Positions 8,554 through 18,028 are shown, numbered from the stretch's first letter. The stretch is DNA of 64,000 bases from Candidatus Sumerlaeota bacterium (GCA_030156535.1 JASGMJ010000015.1:36102-100101); one strand, 5' to 3'. The notes: generated by a model not told the origin, from the sequence alone. Program-made: numbers and translations.

Positions 8554-10380
8554 ATGGCTACTTCACCTTCCTCCGCCCCCTACCAGGTCATCGCGCGGCG
8601 CTACCGCCCCCAGACGTTCTCCGAGGTCGTCGGCCAGCAGGCCGTCGTCCACATGCTCCACAATGAAATCCGCGAAAACCGCATCGGGCACGGCTACCTG
8701 TTCTGCGGCCCGCGCGGTACGGGCAAGACGTCCATGGCGCGCATCTTTGCCAAGGCCATCAATTGCGTCAATGGCCCGACAACCGAGCCGTGCGGCAAGT
8801 GCTCGCATTGCCAGGAGATCGCCGCCGGCAACCATCTGGACGTGATCGAACTCGACGCGGCGACCTACACCAAGGTCGAGACGATGCGCGACCTGCTCGA
8901 CGGCTTGGCCCGTTCGCCCTTCAGCGCCCGCAAGAAGGTCTACATCATCGACGAAGTCCACATGCTGTCGAACTCGTCGTTCAACGCGCTGCTCAAGAGC
9001 CTGGAGGAGCCGCCCAGCCACGTCGTCTTCATCCTCGCGACGACGAACCCCGAGAAGATTCCCGAGACCGTGATTTCGCGCTGCAGGCGCTGCAACTTCG
9101 ACCGCATCGGGATGAAGGAAACCATCGCGTGCCTCGGCCGCATCATGGAGAAGGAAGGCCTGACGGTCGACGCGGAGGAACGTGCTGCCGTGCTGGGTGC
9201 GATTGCGCTCGCGAGCGACGGCGGCCTGCGCGACGCCCAGGTGCTGCTCGACCAGTTGATCTCGCTGAGCGAAGGCGAGCTCAAGCTGGAGACGGTGCGT
9301 TCGCTCCTTGGCGTGGTGGAGAGCGATTTGTTCCTGCGCCTGCTCAAGGCGCTGGTGGACCGCGACACGGTGGACAGCCTGGTCATCGTTGGCGATTTGG
9401 TGGACCGCGGACGCGACCTGCAACGCTTCGTGAAGATGTTCCAGGGTTTCCTGCGCGATGCGATGATTCTGCGCGCGGGTGGCTCGAAGCAACTCGCGCG
9501 GCTCGTCGATCCCGACGCGCCGGAATTCCGCGCGCTGCTCGAACGCACGACGCTGCCTTTCCTGCTCAATGCCGTTCAGCAGTTCTTCGATCTGGAGGAC
9601 AAGATGCGCGGCGCCGCGCCACCGCGCTTCCTGCTGGAGTTCACGCTCATCAAGCTGACGGCGATCGACCCGAAACTCGTGATCGACTCCGCGTACGGTG
9701 GCCTCCCGACGCCTCCGCCCGGCGGCGGAGGAGGCAAGGGAGGCCACAGCGCCAACGTCTCGGCGGTCCCGCGCGCTTCGGCAAGTGCCACTCCGGCCGA
9801 GCGCCCGCCCATGCAGGCGCCGCTGGCGGCGGATTCGCTCGCGCGCGAACAGGCCATCGCGCCCCCCCCGGCCATCGAGGAAATCCCGACGACCGACACG
9901 GAGCGCTGGGCGGCCTTCGTTGACCACGTTTCCGCAGCCAATCCCACGATTCGCGGCGTGATCCGCAAGGCACGCCTGCGTGAAGTGCAGCCCTCGAAAA
10001 TCGTGATCGAGCTCGCAGCCTCGGATGCCGCGATGCGTCCGCTGATGGACCGCCCCGAGATCGTGCGGGCGCTGCGCGACGCGGGACTCGAAGCATGGAA
10101 GCGCCCGCTCTTCCCCGTCTTCACCGTCGCGGAGCCGGAAAGCCTCGAGCGGGTGGCACAACCCATCGACGACGATCTTGTCTCCGACGTCGAAAGCTAC
10201 GACTCCGCCCCCGCAGCACCGCCAGCCCAGCAAACCCCTGCTCCGGCCCAGTCGGAAACCATGACACTGGCCGAGGCTCTTGAGGAATATCCGGACTTCA
10301 AAGCCGCGTGCGAACTGGTCGAGCGCCACTTCGGCATCAAGCCGACAGCGTTCAATGACAAGCGGCTTGATGTTGGGTAG
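8554..10380 (+). CDS. dnaX: DNA polymerase III subunits gamma/tau
   Basis: A 608-residue clamp-loader ATPase. Seen: YRPQTFSEVVGQ, Walker A GPRGTGKTS at 52-60, a four-Cys zinc module (C71, C80, C83, C86), Walker B with DEVH at 133-136, and the sensor/arginine-finger region TTNPEKIPETVISRC. A Pro/Ala-rich linker (about 385-440) leads to a C-terminal domain like the polymerase-binding domain V of tau. The protein loads the sliding clamp and links core polymerases. I see no obvious slippery sequence for a short gamma form. The 225 bp upstream (8329-8553) hold no other gene. Confidence 0.96.
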   Translation: MATSPSSAPYQVIARRYRPQTFSEVVGQQAVVHMLHNEIRENRIGHGYLFCGPRGTGKTSMARIFAKAINCVNGPTTEPCGKCSHCQEIAAGNHLDVIELDAATYTKVETMRDLLDGLARSPFSARKKVYIIDEVHMLSNSSFNALLKSLEEPPSHVVFILATTNPEKIPETVISRCRRCNFDRIGMKETIACLGRIMEKEGLTVDAEERAAVLGAIALASDGGLRDAQVLLDQLISLSEGELKLETVRSLLGVVESDLFLRLLKALVDRDTVDSLVIVGDLVDRGRDLQRFVKMFQGFLRDAMILRAGGSKQLARLVDPDAPEFRALLERTTLPFLLNAVQQFFDLEDKMRGAAPPRFLLEFTLIKLTAIDPKLVIDSAYGGLPTPPPGGGGGKGGHSANVSAVPRASASATPAERPPMQAPLAADSLAREQAIAPPPAIEEIPTTDTERWAAFVDHVSAANPTIRGVIRKARLREVQPSKIVIELAASDAAMRPLMDRPEIVRALRDAGLEAWKRPLFPVFTVAEPESLERVAQPIDDDLVSDVESYDSAPAAPPAQQTPAPAQSETMTLAEALEEYPDFKAACELVERHFGIKPTAFNDKRLDVG

Positions 10381-10509
10381 GCGACTGCCCGAATGCTTAC
10401 GCGAAATTAAGTTAGGCATGCCAAACTTTTAGTTGCCTCGCGCAGAGCCGTCGAGGTTGGCTCCTTCCTGTGCACCGCAAGGGCACCATTATTCAGAGGG
10501 AGTCCACCA

Positions 10510-11187
10510 ATGCCGCGCCGCACTTTGCATGATTTTTCCAAAGGTTTCACGCTGATCGAACTGCTGATTGTTGTCGCGATCATCGCCATTCTGGCGGCGA
10601 TCGCGGTGCCGAACTTTCTGGAGGCCCAGACCCGCTCGAAGGTTTCGCGTTTCAAGGCCGACCTGCGTTCGGCCGCCACGGCCATCGAAGCCTATGCCGT
10701 CGACTGGAACCGCCATCCTCCGGCGGATCGTTGCTCGGGCACGATGGGCGGAAGTGATCCCAACTGGATGCTGCCCCCCGACGGGGCTCCAGAAGGCTTT
10801 CTGTCCCGCCGCATCACTACTCCCATTTCCTACATGACAAGCCTGCCCATCGACATCTTCCCCAACCAGGAGGAGCCGTCGCCCTGCCACCCTGCCACTC
10901 ACTCCCCGCACTACTCAGTGGACACCGACAACCGGCGCCTCTTCGCCTCCGAGGAAGACCGCTTCCACGTTGCGCGCACGGCGGCGGCCTTCCGCCTGGC
11001 GGGGATTCCGCCCGCAGGGGTCTTCGACCGCCAAGCCATTTGGTACGCCCACAGCCATGGCGTTGATGGGGACCACGACGACTTCGAGTCCGAACAGGGC
11101 TACCCAACCCTCTACGATCCGACGAACGGCACCGTCTCTGACGGCGATGTCTACTACTTCGGGCCCGGTTCGGGATTCCCGAACTGA
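10510..11187 (+). CDS. Type IV pilin-like / type II secretion pseudopilin
   Basis: A 225-residue protein with a class III leader: a short basic N-terminus, then the prepilin cleavage site in KGFTLIELL, followed by a hydrophobic helix (IVVAIIAILAAIAVPN). Cleavage after Gly and N-methylation of Phe, with Glu at +5, are expected from the family. The FLEAQTRSK...LRSAATAIEAY continuation resembles large pseudopilin families of uncultured Gram-negative phyla. The C-terminal half is polar and contains acidic stretches such as DGDHDDFESE that may bind calcium, as in PulG-type pseudopilins. No assembly genes are adjacent; the pilT genes lie 11 kb away. Confidence 0.88.
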   Translation: MPRRTLHDFSKGFTLIELLIVVAIIAILAAIAVPNFLEAQTRSKVSRFKADLRSAATAIEAYAVDWNRHPPADRCSGTMGGSDPNWMLPPDGAPEGFLSRRITTPISYMTSLPIDIFPNQEEPSPCHPATHSPHYSVDTDNRRLFASEEDRFHVARTAAAFRLAGIPPAGVFDRQAIWYAHSHGVDGDHDDFESEQGYPTLYDPTNGTVSDGDVYYFGPGSGFPN

Positions 11188-11274
11188 GGTCCGCGCCCCC
11201 CGGGGCCGGCCACCCCTTCTCCGGGCGGGTGGCCGGTCCCCACTTCTTCCGTACTTGTTTTCCAGGAGCCGAGC

Positions 11275-11766
11275 ATGATGCGAATCCTCCGTCCCCTGTC
11301 CCGTCCCCTGTTTGGGGAACTCCGCCTGAAGAAGGATGTTGCCGAGACCATCGCGAACGACATTCTCGTCGTTTCGCCCCTTCCCTGCGAGGGCGTACGG
11401 AAGTCCGCCGACTGTCTTTGCCAGCGCGCCTTCATCGGCAGTAACTCGGGAAGGGTCAGCACGCTGGCGATCACCTGCGAGGAAGACGAGGGCGATGCCT
11501 ACGAGAGCTTTGTCCACTCGCCGCTCGCCCGCCATTGGTGGGGGGAGAACTCGGCGCCTCTGGCCGCAGGGCATCTGTGGAGAATGTCAGACACTCTCCA
11601 CCGCTTCCAGCCGGGGGACATCATTCGGGTGAGGTGGCACGCGGAGAAGGGGGCCGGGCTGTATCTCAATGATTTGAACGACGACGAGATCCCGCCACTG
11701 GATGCCGCCGGGGCATCGGAGCAGGAGGATTCCTCAGACCAGCGTGCCCGGTGGCTGGAAGAGTGA
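11275..11766 (+). CDS. Hypothetical protein, uncertain
   Basis: A 163-residue open frame 87 bp after the pseudopilin gene on the same strand. I do not recognise it. The central part (HRFQPGDIIRVRWHAEKGAGLYLND) and the acidic C-terminus read more like a real protein than the antisense alternatives. The N-terminal 40 residues are unconvincing. There is a candidate ribosome site (CCAGGAG) about 10 bp before the tandem ATGs. It could be a real small gene or a non-coding stretch, and I see no decisive motif. Confidence 0.4.
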   Translation: MMRILRPLSRPLFGELRLKKDVAETIANDILVVSPLPCEGVRKSADCLCQRAFIGSNSGRVSTLAITCEEDEGDAYESFVHSPLARHWWGENSAPLAAGHLWRMSDTLHRFQPGDIIRVRWHAEKGAGLYLNDLNDDEIPPLDAAGASEQEDSSDQRARWLEE

Positions 11767-11794
11767 CGTGATCAGGCACCTGTTGTTCGGGTTT

Positions 11795-12154
11795 CTAGCC
11801 GGCCTTGTGGCGGCTTTCGAGTTCGCGCTTGAGGGCGCGGATGTGCTCGTCGCGCTGGTTGAGCGCGGAGGTCAACTGGGCGATCCGTGACTCAAGAACC
11901 TCGGGGGAAACACGCGGAGCCTCGCCGCCGTGGGGGCGCGAGGAGGACGGCGGGGAGAAGCTCGCGCGCCGGGATTGGCGCAACGCCGCCATTGCCACGC
12001 CAAACAGCGACCGCAATTCCTCGTCCGTGGCGTCGGCCATCCGACCCAGGTAGTCCATGAACTCGGGGGTGCGCGCGAGGGAGAGAAATGTCTCTTCCGC
12101 GCGGCCCGTGGGGTCGGGATGTGGGGGAAGCTGATGGCGGGGTGCGTGGGTCAT
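11795..12154 (-). CDS. Small uncharacterised protein with C-terminal coiled coil
   Basis: A 119-residue protein that I do not recognise. The frame is open further upstream, but the ATG at 12154 is preceded by GGAGG at suitable spacing. After a Pro/His-rich start come a helical segment (FLSLARTPEFMDYLGRMADATDEELRSLFG, given here in part), a Ser/Pro/Arg linker and a C-terminal helix of coiled-coil type (VLESRIAQLTSAL...ALKRELESRH). It has no signal peptide or membrane segment. It lies 77 bp downstream of the large amidase gene on the same strand and may be co-transcribed with it. Confidence 0.65.
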   Translation of the reverse strand: MTHAPRHQLPPHPDPTGRAEETFLSLARTPEFMDYLGRMADATDEELRSLFGVAMAALRQSRRASFSPPSSSRPHGGEAPRVSPEVLESRIAQLTSALNQRDEHIRALKRELESRHKAG

Positions 12155-12231
12155 CCTGTCCGATCCTCCCCAACAGTGTGGGACGGGCGGCGGCCGTCTG
12201 GCAAGCGAATCTCCGCTGCTTGTCACGCGCG

Positions 12232-15200
12232 TTACTTCGGCTGTGCCACCCCAAGGTGGGCCGCAGCCGCCTTCAGGGTCTCTGCGCGCTTCTCCACGGG
12301 CAGGATGGTCTCCAGCGGGAACCCGAGGACCACGGCGTCCGCGCTTGCGATTGCTGCTGGCTTGCCGCTGTCGCCGTAGGTCATTGCGACCGATGCCTGC
12401 GGTCCTGGGCCGAAGGTCTCGGCGGACGGCACGCTCATTACCACGGGGAGCTGGTTGACTGTCCTTCCCAGTTGGGCGCCGAAGCGCAGGCGCCCCATCG
12501 CGTCAAAATTGGGGACGGAGTCGCTCGGCAGCACGGCGTTGGTCCGCGTGGCCTTTGCTTCGTAGGAGGCGATGCCGAGCACGTTGCGCGCAAACGTCCG
12601 GCTGGCATCGTTTGCCATCGGGCCTTCCAGAAGGTCCTCGGCGATGTAGGCACCGCTGAGCAGCAGTTTGCCGCCGTCCGCCGCGTGACGTTGCAGGCGT
12701 TCGCGCGCGGCCGCGTTGAGCACTTCGAACTCCGTTGTCATGCGATCGGGGTTGCCGATTCCCGGCATTCCGGCCGGTGGGGGAGTGGAGCGTTGAAGGC
12801 CGGCAATCCAGTCGATCAGGGGCCACGTTCCGTCGATTGTTCTGTCGGCGTAGGCTTCGGAGAGCGCGGAATCGAAGGCGAGTCCGGCCGCTGCTGCGGC
12901 TTCGCCGTGCGCCACGATGTGATCGAAGGAGTTGCCCTTCTCCAGCCGGTCTTCCCAGTCGCAATCGCTGGCGCCCCAGCCGGGGCTGTCGAGGTCGTTC
13001 TGCCAGTCCGAGGCACGGTCGTAATCGTAGACGTTGCCGACGAGTCCGTAGTTCCAGTGCCAGCCGACCCCCGGGTCGATGTCGCGGTCGAATCCCGCCG
13101 TCGTTTCGTTTTCAACAAAGGCGGGGCCGGAGACGCGGTCGAAGCCATCGACGATGAGAATCGCCTGCTGTTCGTTGGCCCATCGCACGCCCGCGACGCG
13201 GCTGGGGAAGGATTCGCCCCCTGCGTTGGTGGCGGTGACGCGGAAGTAGGTCGTCTCGTTCTCGGGCACTTCGACGGTGTGACGGGGTGCTGTGACGTAG
13301 GTGCCGTTGTCGAACGCGCGTCCGTCGCTGCTGGTGTAGACGATGTAGCCCTGCGCGTTGGCGGAGGGCTCAAGTGGGTCGGGCTGTTCGCGCCAGGCGA
13401 TCTCGACGGTTCCGCCGCCGATGTGTTTCACGGAAAGATGCGTTGGCGGCAGCGGCTGAATCACCGGTTCGTATCCCTGCGTCGCGGCGACGAAGCGCAG
13501 CAGTGCCTTGTAGACGGCGCGCGAGATGTCGAACTTGAAGCGCGGGTCGAGCCCGTACTTCATGTCGTTCATGTTCTGATGCGCGAGCAGCTCGATCAGT
13601 GCGGTCGGCACGTTGGAAGCCGAGGTTTCCGCCAGTGAACGGTTGTGGATGTGGCGGCGCTGCCAGGTGCTCGTGTAGAGTTCGCGGGCACTGCGGGCGA
13701 TTTCATCGTCGATCAGCGTGGCCAGGTCGCGCCCCAGCCAGCGCGAGCGTCCGTCGGGATAGGTGGTGTTTCCCTCCGCATCGGTGACGGAATAGATCAG
13801 GTGGGTGCCAATCAGGCCGTCGTGCGAAACGCCCGCGTCGGTGTGCCAGGCGAGGTAGAGATCGACGGGAACCCCGAGGCCGGCGGTGTTGCGCCAGCCG
13901 CCATTCGGCCCACTTGGTGCGCCCATCAGGTAGTTGGGCCATTCGCTCTTCGCATAGTAATCGCGCGAGTACTCGGGACCGAAGTGCCCGGTGGGGGTGT
14001 CGCGATGGAAGATGGCATCGGCCGGCGCCCCCGAGTATTGCAGGAAGTAGCGCGCAGCTTCCGCATAGCGCGGCTTGTTGCTGATCGTGCCGCCGGGAGC
14101 GGCGTTGCCCATGCCGCCACCGAAACGCACGGCGTCGATCGTCACCCACTGCGGCTCTTCGCCTTCAAGAATGACGTCCTGCGCGGAAATCCGAACGGCG
14201 CCTTTCGCGGCATCGGCCCCCTGCGCGAACTCAAAAAAACCAAGCAAAACCCATGTGTTTCCCGAAACCTGCTGGTTCACGCGAAACGTCGTTTCGCCAC
14301 CGAGATGGCGAACCGTCACCGGCACCGATGCGCTGTTGCTGCTCGACTGTGCCCACGACACGTAAACGGAATAGCGGCCGTCCTCGGGGATGTACGGCAC
14401 ATAGAGGGCGTGTGCTTCCGACCCGGCTTCCGCCTGCATGACTGTTCCCGCGCGGAACGGCTCGTCCCAATCGCCCACCATGGCGGGGCGTCCGCCGCGC
14501 CAGCCCGTTGCGTTTGCGTGTGTCCACACACCGTGGAGTTCAAAGCGCGACTTGTCCGTGACGCCGTCGTTGTCGACGATCACCTCGTTTGTGTTCGTAT
14601 CGCGTTCCTTCGCGCTGTAAACAACGGCGCCCGCGTTCTCGAGCATCGGCATGAGAAACGGATAGGCGTAGGAGAGCGTGTAGAGATCCTCAACGGTGGT
14701 GTGCAGGCGGCAGCGCTGGAACTGCCAGCGCTGTTCCTTGTGCCACGTCCAGCCGTGACTCGGCGCGATGACCAGGTTGCGCCCCAGCAGGCCGTTCTCC
14801 GGCGCGGGCCCGGCATAATCGACGCGCTGCACCACGGGTGCGGCAAGTGCGGGCGCATTGACTGTGCGGCCGCTCTCGCGTGCGAGGATTGCTTCGGCAC
14901 TCGTGACATGCTCGCTCAACGGCACGTCCTCGAAACGCTCGCGTCCGGAGGGATAACGGATCAGGATTTCCAGTGCGTCGGGATCGACGCCCAGCTCCGT
15001 CCCCAATAACGCGTGGAGTTCCCGCACTTCCGCGGGATACCAGCGCCGCCAGCCCAGGAACGTGTTGAAGACGAGCCGGGTCCTGCCGTCGGCGGTGGAG
15101 CTTTCGAGGAGCTTCGTTCGCGGCGGGAAGAGTGCGTCGTAGGGATGCACGGCGCCGTCCCTCTTCTGGACGCGTGCGATCAGGGCGGCTGTCTTCTCGT

Positions 15201-15279
15201 CCGTGTTCATTGTCTGGCCGTTTGCTGTTGCCGCAAAGGCAGAGAGAATCAACGCCAGTGCTACGAAAGATGCTTTCAT
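12232..15279 (-). CDS. Secreted amidase-like protein with inserted golvesin-type domain and fibronectin III
   Basis: A 1015-residue exported protein with a signal peptide (cut near residue 21) and a GAGGAG site before the ATG. Residues 165-210 and 465-570 together resemble a zinc-dependent N-acetylmuramoyl-L-alanine amidase: APSHG (H175), Glu near 197, LAWHTDAG (H479) and a catalytic-type Glu in LIELLAHQN (E563). Between them, residues 270-390 form a golvesin C-terminal/xanthan-lyase-type beta domain (YVPYIPEDGRYSVYVSW... WVTIDAVRFGGGMG). A fibronectin III domain follows at about 605-700, then a roughly 300-residue C-terminal domain. Bacteroidetes proteins with this architecture are often named xanthan lyase. 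The true substrate, peptidoglycan or polysaccharide, is unknown. Confidence 0.8.
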   Translation of the reverse strand: MKASFVALALILSAFAATANGQTMNTDEKTAALIARVQKRDGAVHPYDALFPPRTKLLESSTADGRTRLVFNTFLGWRRWYPAEVRELHALLGTELGVDPDALEILIRYPSGRERFEDVPLSEHVTSAEAILARESGRTVNAPALAAPVVQRVDYAGPAPENGLLGRNLVIAPSHGWTWHKEQRWQFQRCRLHTTVEDLYTLSYAYPFLMPMLENAGAVVYSAKERDTNTNEVIVDNDGVTDKSRFELHGVWTHANATGWRGGRPAMVGDWDEPFRAGTVMQAEAGSEAHALYVPYIPEDGRYSVYVSWAQSSSNSASVPVTVRHLGGETTFRVNQQVSGNTWVLLGFFEFAQGADAAKGAVRISAQDVILEGEEPQWVTIDAVRFGGGMGNAAPGGTISNKPRYAEAARYFLQYSGAPADAIFHRDTPTGHFGPEYSRDYYAKSEWPNYLMGAPSGPNGGWRNTAGLGVPVDLYLAWHTDAGVSHDGLIGTHLIYSVTDAEGNTTYPDGRSRWLGRDLATLIDDEIARSARELYTSTWQRRHIHNRSLAETSASNVPTALIELLAHQNMNDMKYGLDPRFKFDISRAVYKALLRFVAATQGYEPVIQPLPPTHLSVKHIGGGTVEIAWREQPDPLEPSANAQGYIVYTSSDGRAFDNGTYVTAPRHTVEVPENETTYFRVTATNAGGESFPSRVAGVRWANEQQAILIVDGFDRVSGPAFVENETTAGFDRDIDPGVGWHWNYGLVGNVYDYDRASDWQNDLDSPGWGASDCDWEDRLEKGNSFDHIVAHGEAAAAAGLAFDSALSEAYADRTIDGTWPLIDWIAGLQRSTPPPAGMPGIGNPDRMTTEFEVLNAAARERLQRHAADGGKLLLSGAYIAEDLLEGPMANDASRTFARNVLGIASYEAKATRTNAVLPSDSVPNFDAMGRLRFGAQLGRTVNQLPVVMSVPSAETFGPGPQASVAMTYGDSGKPAAIASADAVVLGFPLETILPVEKRAETLKAAAAHLGVAQPK

Positions 15280-15393
15280 GGCTTCAAGGCTCCTCGGTTT
15301 GGAACCCTGTGCATGCCCTGCCGCCCCCCGGGCGTCAATCAGGGGGTGGGGGAGAGATGGCCTGGGAATGGTATGCAGATTCGCCGGTGAGGC

Positions 15394-17124
15394 CTATCCG
15401 CCCGAGATGGCCCGGCACGTCATGCCCACCACGAACAGGGCGAGCGGCGTTCCCAGCACGCCGCCCAGGATCGCCATGAGCAGGCCGACGGGGGCCATCG
15501 ACTGGTTGAAGGCCGCAGCCACCACGGGCGCCGATGCCGTTCCGCCGATGTTGGCCATCGAGCTCGTCGCACCCAGAAACAGTGGCGCCTTCAGAATCCG
15601 GACGCCCGCGTACAGGAAGGCGATGTGCACCATCAGCCAGACGAATCCGATGCCGAAGAACACCGGCACGTCGAAGATCGCCATCAGGTTCGCCCGGGCC
15701 CCGTAGCTTGTCAACAACAGGTAGAGCCCGATGTTGCCGACGCTCGACGCCCCGCAGAAATCCAGGCTGCGCACTTTCGTGAGCGACAACAGCAGGCCCG
15801 CCGCCGTGATCAGCAGGATCGCCCAGGCGTATTCCGAAACGACGCCCGACAACGACTTCAGGCCCAGTGTCTCGTCGAAAAAATGAAAGACGGGGCCGGC
15901 AAGCAGCAGGCAGAGCTGGCTGACGACGAGCGCCACGGCCAGCATGAAGCCGATGTCGGCCGTGCGCGGGCAGCGGGCGTTGGCCTCATGCTCCTGCAAG
16001 AGGTGCTCGCTGACGGCGTCCACGGTGCTCGTATCGGCCTCGTGGAGCTTGTCGATCCGGCGCTGATAGGGCACCAGCGCGATCAGCAGGCCCAGCCATG
16101 AGTATGCCAGCACCGTGTCGACGATCACGAGCGGGCCGATGATGTTCGGCGGCGTTCCCACGGATTCGAGCACGGCGAACATGTTCGTCGAGCCGCCGAT
16201 CCACGAGCCCGCCAGCGCGGCAACGCCCTTCCATGTCCCCTCGGGAATATGATCGGGCGTCAGCGCGCTCCAAAGCGCGAACGAGCTGATGGCGCCCACC
16301 ACGATGCCAGTCGTGGCGAACAGCATCATCGCGACCGCCTTGGGGCCCAGCTTCGCAAGGCTCTTGATGTCCGAGGGAATCAGCAGGAGCACCAGAATCG
16401 CGGGCAGTACGACGCGCGACATGAACGGCGAATACAGCGACGAACTGTCCGGAGTCACGCCGATCGTCGTCATCACCATCGGCACGAAGTACATCCAGAT
16501 CAGCGGTGGCAGGTAGGTGAAGAACTTCTCGAGTGCCTTGACCTGGGACAGCAGGAAAACCACCGCGATGATTCCCGAGAGGAACGCCAGCAGGGTCAGT
16601 GGATCCTGGATCAACGCGACGGCGAGCGAACTGGGGTCTGTGCCGACTGCTGCGATTCGGCCGTCGGCGAGTTCCGCCTCGATGCCCTTCAGGTTCACCG
16701 GCTGACGGGGAACGATGCGTCTGGGGGCCTCCACGGTGATTTCGGCCACCTTGCCGTTGCCGATGCTGCCGCCCTCTTCCGCCCGCCAGACCAGACGCCA
16801 GGCGTGCTCCGCCGTGGCATCGGGCGTCACGGTCAGGCTCGTGCCCGCGCCGGCGTCCGCGCCCATCGTCACGTCGGGCGCGCCCGCGACATCGCTGGCG
16901 AATTGCAGGAGTGCGCGCAGTTCGACGGTCTCCGGTGGCAGGTCCTCAGCCGTCAGGGCGACGGTCATCGCGTCGCCGAGTCCGCCGCGGAACTCGCCCA
17001 TTTTCAGCTCGGGCGCGTCCGGTGCCTTTTCGGCGGCCTCCTGCGCTCCGGCGAAACCGGGTGAAAGCAGGGTGCAGCAAACCAGAAGGATGCACAGAAA
17101 AAGGGAGCGGGGGGAAGAAGACAA
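15394..17124 (-). CDS. DUF819 family membrane protein with N-terminal exported domain
   Basis: A 576-residue protein. Residues 180-576 match the DUF819 (YjcL-like) family of polytopic membrane proteins, with around ten hydrophobic helices and conserved GSWIGGSTNMFAV and GATSSMANIGGTASAPV half-repeats typical of transporter-like inverted repeats. Unusually, it begins with a cleavable signal peptide (to about residue 27) and a soluble region of about 145 residues before the first membrane helix. The start is TTG at 17124, since no ATG lies near; an AGGG lies 8 bp before it. Function and substrate are unknown. Confidence 0.85.
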   Translation of the reverse strand: MSSSPRSLFLCILLVCCTLLSPGFAGAQEAAEKAPDAPELKMGEFRGGLGDAMTVALTAEDLPPETVELRALLQFASDVAGAPDVTMGADAGAGTSLTVTPDATAEHAWRLVWRAEEGGSIGNGKVAEITVEAPRRIVPRQPVNLKGIEAELADGRIAAVGTDPSSLAVALIQDPLTLLAFLSGIIAVVFLLSQVKALEKFFTYLPPLIWMYFVPMVMTTIGVTPDSSSLYSPFMSRVVLPAILVLLLIPSDIKSLAKLGPKAVAMMLFATTGIVVGAISSFALWSALTPDHIPEGTWKGVAALAGSWIGGSTNMFAVLESVGTPPNIIGPLVIVDTVLAYSWLGLLIALVPYQRRIDKLHEADTSTVDAVSEHLLQEHEANARCPRTADIGFMLAVALVVSQLCLLLAGPVFHFFDETLGLKSLSGVVSEYAWAILLITAAGLLLSLTKVRSLDFCGASSVGNIGLYLLLTSYGARANLMAIFDVPVFFGIGFVWLMVHIAFLYAGVRILKAPLFLGATSSMANIGGTASAPVVAAAFNQSMAPVGLLMAILGGVLGTPLALFVVGMTCRAISGG

Positions 17125-17179
17125 AACGAAACCCTGTCGTATGAAAGTAGGATGCGCCCGTGCACCAAGACAGCACAGG

Positions 17180-17578
17180 CTATTGTCCGGCGTCCTCGGG
17201 GAGCAGGCGGTCGAGCCGCTCCATCAGGTCGTCGAGATGCAATGGCTTGGAAATAAAGGCCCGGACGCCCAGGAGTTCTTCCCAGTCCTTGTCCGAGCGC
17301 CGGTCGTCCTCGGTCAACCCGGTCATCATCAGCACGGGAATGGAGCGCGTTTCCGGGTCCTTGCGCAATTCCACGAGAACGTCGTGTCCGTTCATCTCGG
17401 GCATCATCACGTCGAGCACCACGGCATCGGGGCGATGCTTGCGGATCATTTCCAGTCCGCTGCGGCCATCGTAGGCCACCAGACAGCGCACGTCGCGCGA
17501 CTCCATCAGGAGGCGCAGGAGGTCGCAGACCTCTCGTTCATCATCCACCACGCAAACTGTTCTCACGAGCGTGCTCAC
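17180..17578 (-). CDS. Stand-alone response-regulator receiver protein
   Basis: A 132-residue single-domain receiver. The acidic pocket is D12/D13, the phospho-acceptor is D56 in VVLDVMMPEMNG, and the switch residues are T86 and K111 (SKPL). It has no output domain, so it probably acts by protein contact, like CheY or SpoU-type receivers. The start is GTG at 17578 with GGGAGGG upstream. No histidine kinase is nearby, so its partner is unknown. It lies 55 bp upstream of the DUF819 gene on the same strand and may be co-transcribed with it. Confidence 0.93.
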   Translation of the reverse strand: MSTLVRTVCVVDDEREVCDLLRLLMESRDVRCLVAYDGRSGLEMIRKHRPDAVVLDVMMPEMNGHDVLVELRKDPETRSIPVLMMTGLTEDDRRSDKDWEELLGVRAFISKPLHLDDLMERLDRLLPEDAGQ

Positions 17579-18028
17579 GACCCTCCCAGGTGCTTGAGAC
17601 GATTGAAAACCATGCCCGAGTCAGCACACCGCTTTCGCGGGGAGCAAGCGTTACCCGCCCCGCGGAGTTGTTCCGCTTTTCGTCATGCCTGTAGTGCTTC
17701 GGCCTTTGCCCAGGCTGGGACGGGAGAAGCGCACGCTTCGCCTGAGAAAAAAGGCTTCCGTCCTGATCACTGGGCGAGAAGGGAATTATCGGGCTCCCAT
17801 CCCGGCCGACCATCACGGATAAGCGGTATGCGCTTTATATTATTCTCCTGCCATGAAGCCTCAGAAAACCTTGACCACTCCGGGGCCGCGCGGGCACGTT
17901 CCGCCCGCGTTCGGGGGGCATGTTTCCCCGGGAGCACCCGGGGACCGGCAGCCGGGAAACCGCCAGGAAAGCTGGCCGCCGGGCACCATGCTCAATCAGT
18001 CCAAAACCCACCAGAATGAGGTGTTTAT
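17579..18028. other. Intergenic region upstream of gap
   Basis: 450 bp with no gene I can support. It holds several GC-rich inverted stretches near 17890-17960 and an AT-rich TATATT-like box around 17836-17845 that could be a -10 element for gap. I cannot pair it confidently with a -35 box. Confidence 0.5.

Noticed and set aside
8563..10419. 618-residue minus-strand open frame
   Set aside because: Antisense to dnaX, which is unambiguous.
10915..11574. 219-residue minus-strand frame overlapping the pseudopilin gene
   Set aside because: It overlaps the clear pseudopilin C-terminus and has low-complexity composition typical of an antisense frame.
12088..13638. 516-residue plus-strand open frame opposite the amidase/golvesin gene
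   Set aside because: It is antisense to a protein with a signal peptide and recognisable domains; the long frame is a by-product of high GC.
17541..17816. 91-residue minus-strand frame upstream of the receiver gene
   Set aside because: It overlaps the receiver start in another frame and has no ribosome site or protein-like features.
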